Numbered from the stretch's first letter, positions 8,876 through 16,406 are shown. The stretch is 19,726 bases of DNA from Bacillota bacterium (GCA_028282485.1 JANQHU010000180.1:1-19726); one strand, 5' to 3'. Program-made: numbers and translations. The notes: a model not told the origin generated them from the sequence alone.

Positions 8876-8961
8876 TTCCGGCTCCCTCCTTTCCCCTGAC
8901 CATAATTTCTTGCTTTCAGCAAAATACGCTTCTGAAAAACTAAAAATCCACCCTGCTTCTT

Positions 8962-10350
8962 TTAATAAGTAGAGAAGAGATCCGGCGGCAGGTGAATCCC
9001 GTACATCTCAAATTTTTCAAAGAATTTGGGACGAATGCCGGTAGGCTTTAAACGACCAATGATCTTTCCTTGCTCGTCAACGCCCCGCTGCTCAAAGAAA
9101 AAAATATCCTGGAGAGTGACTACCTCCCCTTCCATTCCTTGAATTTCGGTAATATAAGTGATCTTCCGGCTCCCGTCTTTTAAGCGGGATTGTTGGACAA
9201 TGACATCCACCGCCGAGGAAATCTGCTCTCGAATGGCTTTAGCAGGCAGATCCATCCCAGCCATCATTACCATGGTCTCCAACCGGGAAAGCATATCCCG
9301 GGGAGAGTTGGCATGCCCGGTGGTTAATGAGCCGTCATGCCCGGTATTCATCGCTTGTAACATATCTAAGGCCTCGGCCCCCCGCCCTTCCCCGACGACG
9401 ATGCGATCCGGTCGCATCCGCAAAGAGTTTTTCACCAGATCCCGCATGGTAATAGCCCCTTTGCCCTCAATATTAGGAGGGCGGGTCTCCAATGAGACTA
9501 CGTGTTCTTGCCGTAGTTGCAACTCAGCCGCATCCTCAATGGTAACAATTCGCTCATCATCCGGAATAAAAGAAGAAAGCACATTGAGGGTGGTGGTTTT
9601 CCCGCTCCCGGTGCCCCCGGAAACAACGATATTGAGCTTGGCTTTGACACAGGCATCAATAAATTTGGCCATTTCCGGAGTCAGACTGCCAAAGTTGATC
9701 AGATCTTCAACGGTAAAGGGGTCTTTGGAAAATTTACGAATGGTGATCGAAGGCCCCTTTAAGGCCAAAGGAGGAATAATCGCATTAACCCGGGAGCCAT
9801 CCGGAAGCCTGGCGTCAACCATGGGGCTGGACTCGTCAATCCGCCGCCCGATGGGGGAGACGATCTTTTCGATCACATGGAGAACATGCTCATTATCTCT
9901 GAATTTCACCTCAGAAAGAACCAGCTTCCCTTTCCGTTCCACATAGACCTGGCTAGGGCTATTGACCATTATTTCGGAAACCGTGGGGTCCAAAATTAAA
10001 GAATTAATGGGTCCGAAGCCTAATACTTCATCGTTAATCTCCGTATTAATCTTTTGGCGTTCACTACGAGAAGTGGCCGGATACTCATTCTCCAAGATAA
10101 AACCAACAATCTCTTCAATCTTCTGCTTAATTAGTTCCTGATTTTCTGGTTCATCGCTATGTTCTAAAACCTCGGTGGGAATCTCTTTTAATAAGGCTTC
10201 GTGAACCTTCCTTTTAATATTTCGCAGCGGATCAATATGATTTTGTTTGGCTTGATGTTGGTGACTATTACTCGTATTAGTCGTCTGTTTTTCAGTTTTT
10301 TCCACAGTTTCGGTTACTTTTTTTTCTTCTAACCTGGATCTTAAAGACAT
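8962..10350 (-). CDS. tadA: TadA/CpaF secretion ATPase powering the Flp pilus
   Basis: This is a hexameric cytoplasmic ATPase of the type II/IV secretion VirB11-like family that energises Flp pilus assembly. After a polar, Gln/His-rich N terminus (1-45) comes the N-terminal domain with GFGPI and VNSPSQVYVERKGKL. The Walker A motif GGTGSGKT is at 245-252. The Asp box, Walker B region and His box follow (RIVTIEDAAELQL, RPDRIVVGEGRGAEALDMLQ, TGHDGSLTTGHANSP). All catalytic elements look intact, and 462 residues is typical of CpaF. The ATG at 10350 follows AAAGGAGGT, which lies inside the last codons of the receiver-TadZ gene, suggesting translational coupling. tadB follows. Assignment is firm. 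Confidence 0.95.
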   Translation of the reverse strand: MSLRSRLEEKKVTETVEKTEKQTTNTSNSHQHQAKQNHIDPLRNIKRKVHEALLKEIPTEVLEHSDEPENQELIKQKIEEIVGFILENEYPATSRSERQKINTEINDEVLGFGPINSLILDPTVSEIMVNSPSQVYVERKGKLVLSEVKFRDNEHVLHVIEKIVSPIGRRIDESSPMVDARLPDGSRVNAIIPPLALKGPSITIRKFSKDPFTVEDLINFGSLTPEMAKFIDACVKAKLNIVVSGGTGSGKTTTLNVLSSFIPDDERIVTIEDAAELQLRQEHVVSLETRPPNIEGKGAITMRDLVKNSLRMRPDRIVVGEGRGAEALDMLQAMNTGHDGSLTTGHANSPRDMLSRLETMVMMAGMDLPAKAIREQISSAVDVIVQQSRLKDGSRKITYITEIQGMEGEVVTLQDIFFFEQRGVDEQGKIIGRLKPTGIRPKFFEKFEMYGIHLPPDLFSTY

Positions 10351-10355
10351 CCTAA

Positions 10356-11582
10356 CTACTTACCTCCTTTAAACCAGCCTAAGGGATTGCTTAAGGGGCC
10401 TGCTTTCTCTTTCTTTTCCAGGGGTAACCCAGCCAGTTCCCGAGCAAAATTTAACATGATCCCGGTAATCGAGGCCTTGGGATCAGCAATCACAAAGGGG
10501 ATCCCTTTATTAGTAGAAGCCACCACTACCTTCCCGTCACTAGGCAGCGTCAGGCTCGATTTATAACTAAGACTATTCTCCAAATCATGTTGGGAAACTC
10601 CAATTTCAGTATTACTGCGATTAATCACCAACTTGATTTTACGAGGGTCATAATCCAAACCAGCCATGGCTTCTAAGCCCAGTTTCACATTTTTAATAGT
10701 TAAGACATCCAAGGTAGTCACTAACAGAACCTCATCGGAGAGATCAAGGCTGGTTAAGGTGATCTCATCAAAAGAACGGTAGGTATCCACTAAAACGTAA
10801 TCATAACTCTGCTTTAATAGTTCTAAGACAATTTGGAGATGCTTACTCTCCACAGCATCGGCAAACTCGGGCCTTAAGGGTGCCGCCAAGATCTTCACTC
10901 CACTACTATGCGTTAATAAATAATTATCAAGAAGCTTTGGGGTGATCTCTTCCGTTTCTCCCGCCAGATCAGCGATAGTCCGCCGGGGTACCTGATCAAA
11001 CATCATCGCAATGTCGCCAAACTGCAAATCCAGATCCACAATGGCCACTCTTTGCTTGGCTCCTTGGGCTAAGGCCACTCCTAAATTAGCCACAATGGTT
11101 GATTTTCCCACGCCCCCTTTAGTGCTAAAGATACTGATGATCGCTCCTGGCTCCCGGGGTTCTTCATTACCAACCTGGGCAACGTTTTGCACTAAGGTGG
11201 TCTGCCGCTTCTTCTCCATTTCAAAAACCCGGTGAATGGTTTGCAGTAAATCTTCGCTACTGGGGGGTTTAGTGAGATAGTCTCGTGCTCCGGCAGCCAT
11301 GGCCTTGCGTAAGTACTCCTGTTCTCCTTGGACTGACAACATAATAATTCCGATGCTGGGTAATTGGACCGTCATCTGCTCCGTCGCGTGAATCCCGTCT
11401 AAAACCGGCATGTTAATATCCATTAAAATTATATCCGGATTCAATTGATGGGCTAATTGGATGCCCTCCTGGCCATCACCAGCTTCCCCAACAACTTCAA
11501 TATCCGCTTCTAATTCTAACAAACGTTTTAAATTAGTTCTGGTGTCTTTAGTATCATCAACAATCATTACCCGGATTTTCAT
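10356..11582 (-). CDS. tadZ: Receiver domain-TadZ/CpaE fusion, MinD-like ATPase for pilus localisation
   Basis: This two-domain protein carries an N-terminal response-regulator receiver domain (residues 1-120) fused to a MinD/ParA-like ATPase of the CpaE/TadZ family. That family places the Tad machine at the cell pole or at assembly sites. The receiver domain is complete: acidic pair D9/D10, phospho-acceptor D55 in LMDINMP, S83 and K105 in LTKP. The deviant Walker A motif KGGVGKST is at 155-162. IVDLDLQFGDIAMMF and VLVDTYRSFDEITL follow in the ATPase. Many CpaE proteins have a degenerate receiver; here it looks able to be phosphorylated. Length is 408 residues. The start ATG at 11582 has a modest AGGTGA site 11 bases upstream, overlapping the end of the secretin gene. 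No kinase is encoded within the operon. Confidence 0.9.
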   Translation of the reverse strand: MKIRVMIVDDTKDTRTNLKRLLELEADIEVVGEAGDGQEGIQLAHQLNPDIILMDINMPVLDGIHATEQMTVQLPSIGIIMLSVQGEQEYLRKAMAAGARDYLTKPPSSEDLLQTIHRVFEMEKKRQTTLVQNVAQVGNEEPREPGAIISIFSTKGGVGKSTIVANLGVALAQGAKQRVAIVDLDLQFGDIAMMFDQVPRRTIADLAGETEEITPKLLDNYLLTHSSGVKILAAPLRPEFADAVESKHLQIVLELLKQSYDYVLVDTYRSFDEITLTSLDLSDEVLLVTTLDVLTIKNVKLGLEAMAGLDYDPRKIKLVINRSNTEIGVSQHDLENSLSYKSSLTLPSDGKVVVASTNKGIPFVIADPKASITGIMLNFARELAGLPLEKKEKAGPLSNPLGWFKGGK

Positions 11583-11596
11583 AGATTCTTTGTCAC

Positions 11597-12868
11597 CTAC
11601 TTATTAGTAGTCTCTAAATCAGTTTCGAAATGGGGGCCTTTAAACTCCGGATTAGTAAGTTTTTTCGGATTAATTACAGTATTACCACTAATAATCCGCG
11701 GCCGGACAAAAATTAATAATTCTGTTTCTCCTTTTTGAAAACTCTGGCTTTTAAAGAGACTACCGATAATCGGGAGATCTCCTAAAAACGGCAGTTTAAA
11801 AATGGTTTTGGAATCCTCGCTCTTTAACAGCCCCCCAATGACCAAGGTATCCCCATCTTTAATTTGAACGGTGGTCTCCGTCTTGCGAGTGGCAATGGCC
11901 GGTAATCTACTGCCACTGACCAAAATGGCATTAGCCCAGTCTAAGGAGCTCACTTCCGGATTAATAGTCATGGTCAATATATCTTTGTTAGTGGGGCTCA
12001 TCGTGATTTTGGCCTTAAGTTTGATCCCGTATTGTTTCCAGTTTACTTTGATTCCGCCCATCCCATCAGATAAAGGGATAGGAATCTCCCCCCCAGCTAA
12101 AAAGGAGGCTTCCTGGCCGTTGGAAGTCAAAATGGAGGGTGCGGCAAGAATTTTAGCATCACCATTCTTCTCTAGCTCATCTAACATAGTTCCCGCCAAC
12201 CAGTTACCTTCGAAGCGGCCGATACTAAAATTATCGGTTTCGATTAAACCTAAACTCCATTCGTTAAAGATCCAACCATCCTTCGTTAAAATCCAGCCGC
12301 CCCAACGAATGCCATACTTTTGTTCGACTTCCTTTTTTACTTCTGTAACTAGTACCGAAAGCATAATCTGATATTTAGTCTTTACTTTTAAGTTATTAAT
12401 CACATTCTCCCGGTACATTTTAGCATACTGAACCATTGTATCCGCCTCTAAGCTACTCTCCACCACTCCGTTTAAAATAACATATTTATGATTGACAATC
12501 ACTTCAATTTCGGGATTATTGATAATTTCATTTAACTCTTCCATAATATTGGAGTAATCTGCTTGTACCGAAATGCGATAAGTCTTGCGACCGGTAGCAT
12601 ACCAAACATTAATAGTGGCTAAGCCGTTCTTCTTGGCATTTAATAAGATACTTCGCCCTTTGGCCAGCACTACTACTTCCAGCACCTCAGGATTACTATT
12701 AGCTACTCGAACTACCCCGTGAGTGGACAAGACCTTACAATCACCTACTCCCAGTAAAACCGGAATGCTCTCCCCGTTTTTCTCCACAGCTCCACTGGTC
12801 GGTAAAAACATCATTATTAGAATAATTGTCCAAAAGGCTCCTAGTTGGATTTGTTTTCCGGCCATCAT
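11597..12868 (-). CDS. cpaC: CpaC/RcpA-type pilus secretin
   Basis: This is a secretin of the type II/III secretion superfamily, which in diderms forms the outer-membrane pore for Flp pili. A signal peptide covers residues 1 to about 27. Residues 33-105 are the pilus-formation N-terminal domain (LLGVGDCKVL, VANSNPEVLEVVV). Residues 108-160 resemble a BON/secretin-N1-like module. The secretin core spans about 165-395 with all hallmark blocks: ILAAPSILTSNGQEASFLAG, then GGEIPIP (259-265), PEVSSLDWANA, RLPAIATRKTETTVQIKDGD, TLVIGG, LPFLGDLPIIGSLF and ETELLIFVRPRI. At 423 residues it is close to CpaC length. Two ATGs (12868, 12865) follow GGAGGG, which overlaps the cpaB stop. No RcpB, pilotin or TadD gene is visible. 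Confidence 0.92.
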   Translation of the reverse strand: MMAGKQIQLGAFWTIILIMMFLPTSGAVEKNGESIPVLLGVGDCKVLSTHGVVRVANSNPEVLEVVVLAKGRSILLNAKKNGLATINVWYATGRKTYRISVQADYSNIMEELNEIINNPEIEVIVNHKYVILNGVVESSLEADTMVQYAKMYRENVINNLKVKTKYQIMLSVLVTEVKKEVEQKYGIRWGGWILTKDGWIFNEWSLGLIETDNFSIGRFEGNWLAGTMLDELEKNGDAKILAAPSILTSNGQEASFLAGGEIPIPLSDGMGGIKVNWKQYGIKLKAKITMSPTNKDILTMTINPEVSSLDWANAILVSGSRLPAIATRKTETTVQIKDGDTLVIGGLLKSEDSKTIFKLPFLGDLPIIGSLFKSQSFQKGETELLIFVRPRIISGNTVINPKKLTNPEFKGPHFETDLETTNK

Positions 12869-12877
12869 TCTTCCCTC

Positions 12878-13795
12878 CTAGTCCAGCTTAATTACTTTGA
12901 TCTCTGGCCCCGAAACAACCTCAATCCGCCGGACCGGACGTTTTTTGATAATACTTCTCCGCTTGATGCGCCTAACCCGAGTTACCTTGGTCGGACTAGG
13001 ACTGGGACTAATGCTAGGTTTCGGTAAATCATTTTGGGTAAAGATAGTCATCTCATCAATAGGGGGAATATCTAAGAGGGGTTCCTCTAAAACTGGACGT
13101 AAGATCAACCTTAAAACGCCTCTTTCTCCAGCCAGAGCAATGCGTTCCGCTTGCTGAGGCGTTACTGCTAAAGTTACCGAAGTCCCAATCTTAGCCTCCG
13201 CCTTCTGGGGCCTTTTGGTCCCTTTCTTCTTTTTGGCACTTTCTGTCTCTTCTGCTTTTATGACGGGATCACCCATTTCTTGGGAGACTGCTAAAACCTC
13301 AAGATTTTGGGCTACCGTCCAACTGATAGTTCCTACAGGAGAATCCTTCGGTTCTAAAGTTCCGATAATATCCACTCGTTCTCCAATTTTAATAAATCCA
13401 GCCACTCCCACTACTTCATTAATGGCAATAGTTAAAGCCCGCATTCCCGGCGGAATCACAAAAGAAAGCCCAATCTTCTCCCCTACTTTGACTAAGCGAT
13501 TAACGTTCACTTGTTCGCCTTGAATTAGGTCCGCTTTGGTAATCAAGCCCGTTAGCTCTTCAATCTTCGTGGCGGCATTTGAGCCTACGGCTTCTTCGGG
13601 AATCATCCGGATCTCTAATTGATCCCCATCAATCACCGAGCGGGCCGGAATATTGGTCTTGGCAAAGACGACCGGTTTTTTCGGCGACTCGATCACCTTG
13701 ACCTTACTGCCTTCTTTTAAGGTATTATAAACAATTACCGAGGCAATTGCGGCACAGATAAAAGCTAAAATTAACGCAATTTTATTCCCGGGCAT
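12878..13795 (-). CDS. cpaB: CpaB/RcpC Flp pilus assembly protein
   Basis: This is a membrane-anchored periplasmic or wall-space protein of the Flp pilus, with SAF and RcpC/CpaB domains, usually associated with the secretin. The start is placed at ATG 13795 (305 residues). It follows AGAGGGG at good spacing and leads straight into a membrane helix (ALILAFICAAIASVIVY). A longer in-frame reading up to 13864 has no supporting ribosome site. The SAF-like region (about 40-100) contains VFAKTNIPARSVIDGDQLEI, and GMRALTIAINEVVGVAGFI is the typical CpaB block. A Lys-rich insert lies in the middle (SAKKKKGTKRPQK). The last 50 residues are unusual: a Pro/Ser spacer (SPSPSPT) followed by a strongly basic tail. 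It is the first gene after the terminator, so it probably starts its own transcript. Confidence 0.88.
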   Translation of the reverse strand: MPGNKIALILAFICAAIASVIVYNTLKEGSKVKVIESPKKPVVFAKTNIPARSVIDGDQLEIRMIPEEAVGSNAATKIEELTGLITKADLIQGEQVNVNRLVKVGEKIGLSFVIPPGMRALTIAINEVVGVAGFIKIGERVDIIGTLEPKDSPVGTISWTVAQNLEVLAVSQEMGDPVIKAEETESAKKKKGTKRPQKAEAKIGTSVTLAVTPQQAERIALAGERGVLRLILRPVLEEPLLDIPPIDEMTIFTQNDLPKPSISPSPSPTKVTRVRRIKRRSIIKKRPVRRIEVVSGPEIKVIKLD

Positions 13796-13823
13796 GAGAA
13801 CATCCCCTCTTTTTTTTACTTCA

Positions 13824-13829
13824 ATTATA
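13824..13829 (-). promoter_or_regulatory. Possible -10 box of the cpaB-tadC machinery operon
   Basis: A consensus TATAAT lies on the minus strand (13829-13824), about 29 bases before the cpaB start and downstream of the intrinsic terminator. No good -35 hexamer lies 16-18 bases upstream (best is ATATTA at 17). It is therefore only a candidate for the promoter that must exist if the terminator is efficient. Confidence 0.3.
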
Positions 13830-13890
13830 TATATCGGGTCTTTCCATAATATCCTAAATATCAAATAATTATTTTTATAATTAAACTACT

Positions 13891-13928
13891 AGAAAAGAAA
13901 CCCCGAACAACGCTTCAGGGTTTTTAAT
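13891..13928 (-). terminator. Intrinsic terminator after the TadG-like gene
   Basis: On the minus strand AAACCCTGAA pairs with TTCGGGGTTT across the 6-base loop GCGTTG. This gives a 10-bp stem (13898-13923) with one G-U pair, followed by CTTTTCT and preceded by an A-rich stretch. It begins 25 bases after the TadG-like stop, a normal place for a terminator. It splits the Tad locus into a pilin/minor-pilin unit and a machinery unit. The element reads similarly on the plus strand, but no gene needs it there. Confidence 0.72.
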
Positions 13929-13947
13929 AATTTATATTTTTAAATCT

Positions 13948-14856
13948 TTAATGTATCAAATTAACCGTAGTCAGCCCAAAACTTTCGCCCGCGCCACTCT
14001 CGCCGGCAGCGGCCCATTTCAAAAAGCGACCAACTACATCTTTTTGTCCTTTGGTACCATTTTGGGTGGCTTCTAAAAAGAAAGCAGCAAAGCCTAACAC
14101 ATTTACTTTTTTACGACCATTAGGCAACGAATCGATTACCGGAACAACAACCACTCGTGGGCAGTTGGCCTCAATCTGACTACTAAAACTACAGCCATGA
14201 GTACAGAGGGATTTGCGGTAACTCACTCCTTGATCCGTAGGCCCTGCCATATTGCCCGGTTCGGTATAGATTTGATCTCCCACTCGGATCTCGCCATTAT
14301 AACCATACTTAATATTATTGCGATAAACACAAGCTCCTCTGCCACCCAGAGCCACTGCTCCAAAATTACCATGGTAACAGCCACTACCACCAGCCCCATA
14401 TTTTAAGACATACTGTTGCCCGTAGGAAAAAGACTGTTTGAGCACCCCGAAAGGAACCACCTTATCAATAGCCGATACCGTCCCCGCCGAAGCTGTCGCT
14501 GTCACCGCTACATTGGAGCTTTCGATCCCGATTACCGGGGCAAAAAAGAAGTCTACATCCCGATTTAAATCCACGGTAAACTGATTACCGACAATGCTAT
14601 AACTAAAATTAAAATCTTCTTCCATATTATCCCCAGCATAATCCTGGGCTTTACTCACCGCATCCGGTTCGCTTTCATCGGCAAAATAAGTATAGGCTCC
14701 CGCCAAAGCCGCGGCATCAGCGGCCGTTTGTAACTTAGTGCGGGTCAAGTAGAGACGACCAACATCAACAACCAAAGCCATACTAGTGATTAAGCCTACC
14801 ATCAAAAAAGCGGTGATTACAATTACAGCACCCCGTTCATTTTCCCTGTTGCCCAT
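13948..14856 (-). CDS. TadG-like pilus assembly protein (Tad-domain minor pilin-like)
   Basis: This is a membrane-anchored protein with an N-terminal TadG/Flp-assembly domain: ERGAVIVITAFLMVGLITSM is the membrane helix at about residues 8-32. It is followed by VDVGRLYLTRTKLQTAADAA and ALAGA, the signature of this family. The extracellular part includes the GNFGAVALGGRGACVYRNNI and GDQIYTEPGNMAGPT segments common in Firmicute TadG-like proteins, plus several Cys that could form disulfides. There is no von Willebrand domain as in long proteobacterial TadG. The start is set at ATG 14856 (302 residues) because AAGGAGTGATT, an extended match to the anti-Shine-Dalgarno, sits 8 bases upstream. A GTG at 14865 lies inside that site and is unlikely. 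It follows tadE with a 12-base gap and precedes a terminator. Confidence 0.85.
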   Translation of the reverse strand: MGNRENERGAVIVITAFLMVGLITSMALVVDVGRLYLTRTKLQTAADAAALAGAYTYFADESEPDAVSKAQDYAGDNMEEDFNFSYSIVGNQFTVDLNRDVDFFFAPVIGIESSNVAVTATASAGTVSAIDKVVPFGVLKQSFSYGQQYVLKYGAGGSGCYHGNFGAVALGGRGACVYRNNIKYGYNGEIRVGDQIYTEPGNMAGPTDQGVSYRKSLCTHGCSFSSQIEANCPRVVVVPVIDSLPNGRKKVNVLGFAAFFLEATQNGTKGQKDVVGRFLKWAAAGESGAGESFGLTTVNLIH

Positions 14857-14868
14857 CTTAATCACTCC

Positions 14869-15270
14869 TTACTCCCGCATCATCACCGCTTGTGCGGTGA
14901 GGTTATAGGTTTCCGGCAAAACTCCCAGAGTTACCAAAACATCATATTCATAGTCAATACTGACCGTCACCGGTTCATTTCGTTGTTTAATTGTGGGGGT
15001 AATGGTTATATCGTTGGTACTAATATCATCAATTACTACCGATAATTGGTCGATAATAGTACTCTTGATTTCAGCATCAGTCAAGCTGGAAGGAATCGCT
15101 GCTAAGCGAACTCCTGTCTGGGCCGCATTATCCATGGAGAGTTGAATGCTAAATACCAGGCCGAATTGAATAATTCCGATGAGGATTAACATTAGAGTCA
15201 TGGCTACTAAAGCAAACTCGACCATTACCGCGGCTCTTTCTTCTTTTGAAAACTTCTGGAAATTAAGCAT
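14869..15270 (-). CDS. tadE: TadE-family pseudopilin-like protein
   Basis: This is a small membrane-anchored protein of the TadE family, a minor pseudopilin processed by the prepilin peptidase in systems studied elsewhere. The N terminus has the family pattern ERAAVMVEFALVAMTLMLIL, followed by the rest of the helix (IGIIQFGLVF) and the typical MDNAAQTGVRLAA. Length is 133 residues, normal for TadE. The ATG at 15270 follows AGGAAGGGG, which overlaps the end of tadV. The stop is followed directly by the TadG-like ribosome site. Assignment to the TadE family is firm; TadF is an alternative but less likely. Confidence 0.88.
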   Translation of the reverse strand: MLNFQKFSKEERAAVMVEFALVAMTLMLILIGIIQFGLVFSIQLSMDNAAQTGVRLAAIPSSLTDAEIKSTIIDQLSVVIDDISTNDITITPTIKQRNEPVTVSIDYEYDVLVTLGVLPETYNLTAQAVMMRE

Positions 15271-15287
15271 GCTGCTTCACCCCTTCC

Positions 15288-15809
15288 TTAATGGGCGATT
15301 AAGAGCCAGATTAATCCGGCATAAATAGCTACTCCGTAAGGGATATAAACTTTTTCGCCAGTCGGGTTAGACGACAAAGTCGGATCTTTTTTGATTCCCG
15401 GAAGCTTCAGAAACATTTTTTGCAATTTCTGCTTAGTGGTTTCCCAGCCATACTTATAGACTAAATAACCCAGGGAAAAGATGCCTCCGGCAATAGCTGC
15501 ATATAAAGTTACCCAAAAGACGGCTTTGGCTCCCAAAAAAGCCCCAAAACCCATTAACAGCTTGACATCCCCCGCCCCAATCCCTCCCAAAGTATAAGGC
15601 AGCAAGAGCATTAAAAACCCAGCCAGTACTCCCAAAAAAGGGACCATCCAGCTCTGCCAGTTGAAGACCAGATTAAGGCTAATTCCACTAACCATAGCGC
15701 CAAAAGTCAACCAGTTGGGGATCTTCCGGTAACGTACATCCCAGATCACCGCGATCATTCCCACAATTAACGTACTACAAATTAACCAAAATGTTACTGT
15801 TGTTACCAT
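15288..15809 (-). CDS. tadV: Prepilin peptidase, TadV/CpaA (A24 family)
   Basis: This is a membrane aspartic protease that removes the short leader of Flp prepilin, and probably of TadE-like proteins. It is the short peptidase-only form (173 residues) without the methyltransferase domain of PilD. Both catalytic aspartates are visible: D24 in WDVRYRKIPN and D81 in the GxGD motif GAGDVKLL. It has about five to six hydrophobic segments. The ATG at 15809 follows AAAGGAG at 11-base spacing. A perfect 14-bp stem-loop sits just upstream, between this gene and the last pilin gene. tadE follows. Confidence 0.92.
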   Translation of the reverse strand: MVTTVTFWLICSTLIVGMIAVIWDVRYRKIPNWLTFGAMVSGISLNLVFNWQSWMVPFLGVLAGFLMLLLPYTLGGIGAGDVKLLMGFGAFLGAKAVFWVTLYAAIAGGIFSLGYLVYKYGWETTKQKLQKMFLKLPGIKKDPTLSSNPTGEKVYIPYGVAIYAGLIWLLIAH

Positions 15810-15834
15810 CTCACCCCAGTCTCCTTTCTTAATG

Positions 15835-15874
15835 TGTAGGGCTTTACCTTTGATTAATTCGGTAAAGCCCTACA
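15835..15874. repeat. Perfect 14-bp stem-loop between flp genes and tadV
   Basis: TGTAGGGCTTTACC (15835-15848) and its exact complement (15861-15874) flank a 12-base AT-rich loop. On the transcribed minus strand the stem ends about 8 bases before the tadV ribosome site and has no following U-run, so it does not look like an intrinsic terminator. A smaller bulged hairpin (15909-15925) precedes it. Plausible roles are protection of the pilin mRNA 3' end, an RNase processing point, or partial attenuation so that pilin is made in excess over the machinery. Confidence 0.7.
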
Positions 15875-15940
15875 TGAGGAAATTACATTTTTAAAACCTA
15901 ATAACTGTCTCCCTAAAACTAGGAGAATTAACAGCAAAGA

Positions 15941-16096
15941 TCAAAGAGAACCCGTAATTGTACCAAAGGTGGTATCTAAGCCGCCACCTAGGGCTGTCAA
16001 AGCGGTAATTAAAACAATAGCTACCAAAGCAATAATCAAACCGTATTCAACCATTCCTTGTCCTGATTCGTCTTGGAAAAATCTCTTCAACATCAT
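15941..16096 (-). CDS. flp: Flp/Fap-type pilin, third copy in the transcript
   Basis: This 51-residue Flp pilin is the major structural subunit of the Tad pilus. It reads MMLKRFFQDESG, then QGMVEYGLIIALVAIVLITA and a short tail ending DTTFGTITGSL. Cleavage is expected after G12, leaving E17-Y18 at mature +5/+6, the Flp signature. The start at 16096 (or the adjacent ATG 16093) follows AAAGGAGTGG. The protein is identical to the first copy. The DNA is identical for the first 77 bases, then differs at 11 silent positions including the stop (TGA rather than TAA). It is the last pilin gene before the hairpin and tadV. It is too short for usual ORF cut-offs. Confidence 0.92.
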   Translation of the reverse strand: MMLKRFFQDESGQGMVEYGLIIALVAIVLITALTALGGGLDTTFGTITGSL

Positions 16097-16185
16097 AACC
16101 ACTCCTTTTGATAAATTTAATTAATCCCTTCACATTTAGTTAAATAGACTTAATTACTAATTTTTTAGTTAGTCGTTTATACCCC

Positions 16186-16338
16186 TCAGAGAGAACCAGT
16201 AATGGAGTCAAAGGTAGAATCTAAGCCGCCGCCTAAAGCTGTCAAAGCGGTAATTAAAACGATAGCTACCAAAGCAATAATCAAACCGTACTCAACCATT
16301 CCTTGTCCTGATTCTTCCTGCAAAAATCTTTTCAACAT
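16186..16338 (-). CDS. flp: Flp/Fap-type pilin, middle divergent copy
   Basis: This 50-residue Flp pilin begins MLKRFLQEESG, then QGMVEYGLIIALVAIVLITA and a tail ending DSTFDSITGSL. Compared with the flanking copies it has one less N-terminal Met, FLQEE instead of FFQDE in the leader, and three changes in the exposed C-terminal tail (T to S, G to D, T to S). Cleavage is expected after G11. The start is ATG 16338. Another ATG four bases upstream (16342) is out of frame, produced by one extra base relative to the ATGATG of the other copies. The ribosome site is AAAGGAGTGG. The hydrophobic helix is unchanged, so it should co-assemble with the other pilin. Confidence 0.92.
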   Translation of the reverse strand: MLKRFLQEESGQGMVEYGLIIALVAIVLITALTALGGGLDSTFDSITGSL

Positions 16339-16406
16339 TCATAACCACTCCTTTTGTTTATTAAGTTTAATCCGTTAATTGCTACTAATTATTTTGTCAT
16401 TTCTTT

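Noticed and set aside
9158..9946. Long plus-strand open frame (262 codons) opposite tadA
   Set aside because: It is a shadow of the GC-richer tadA gene, which carries intact Walker and secretion ATPase motifs; the translation resembles no family and has no clear ribosome site.
13796..13864. N-terminal extension of CpaB up to 13864
   Set aside because: The extra 23 residues have no ribosome site, whereas AGAGGGG sits properly ahead of the ATG at 13795, which leads directly into the membrane helix.
15835..15874. Stem-loop as an intrinsic terminator
   Set aside because: No U-run follows on the minus strand, and on the plus strand the nearest T-run is about ten bases away with no gene to terminate.
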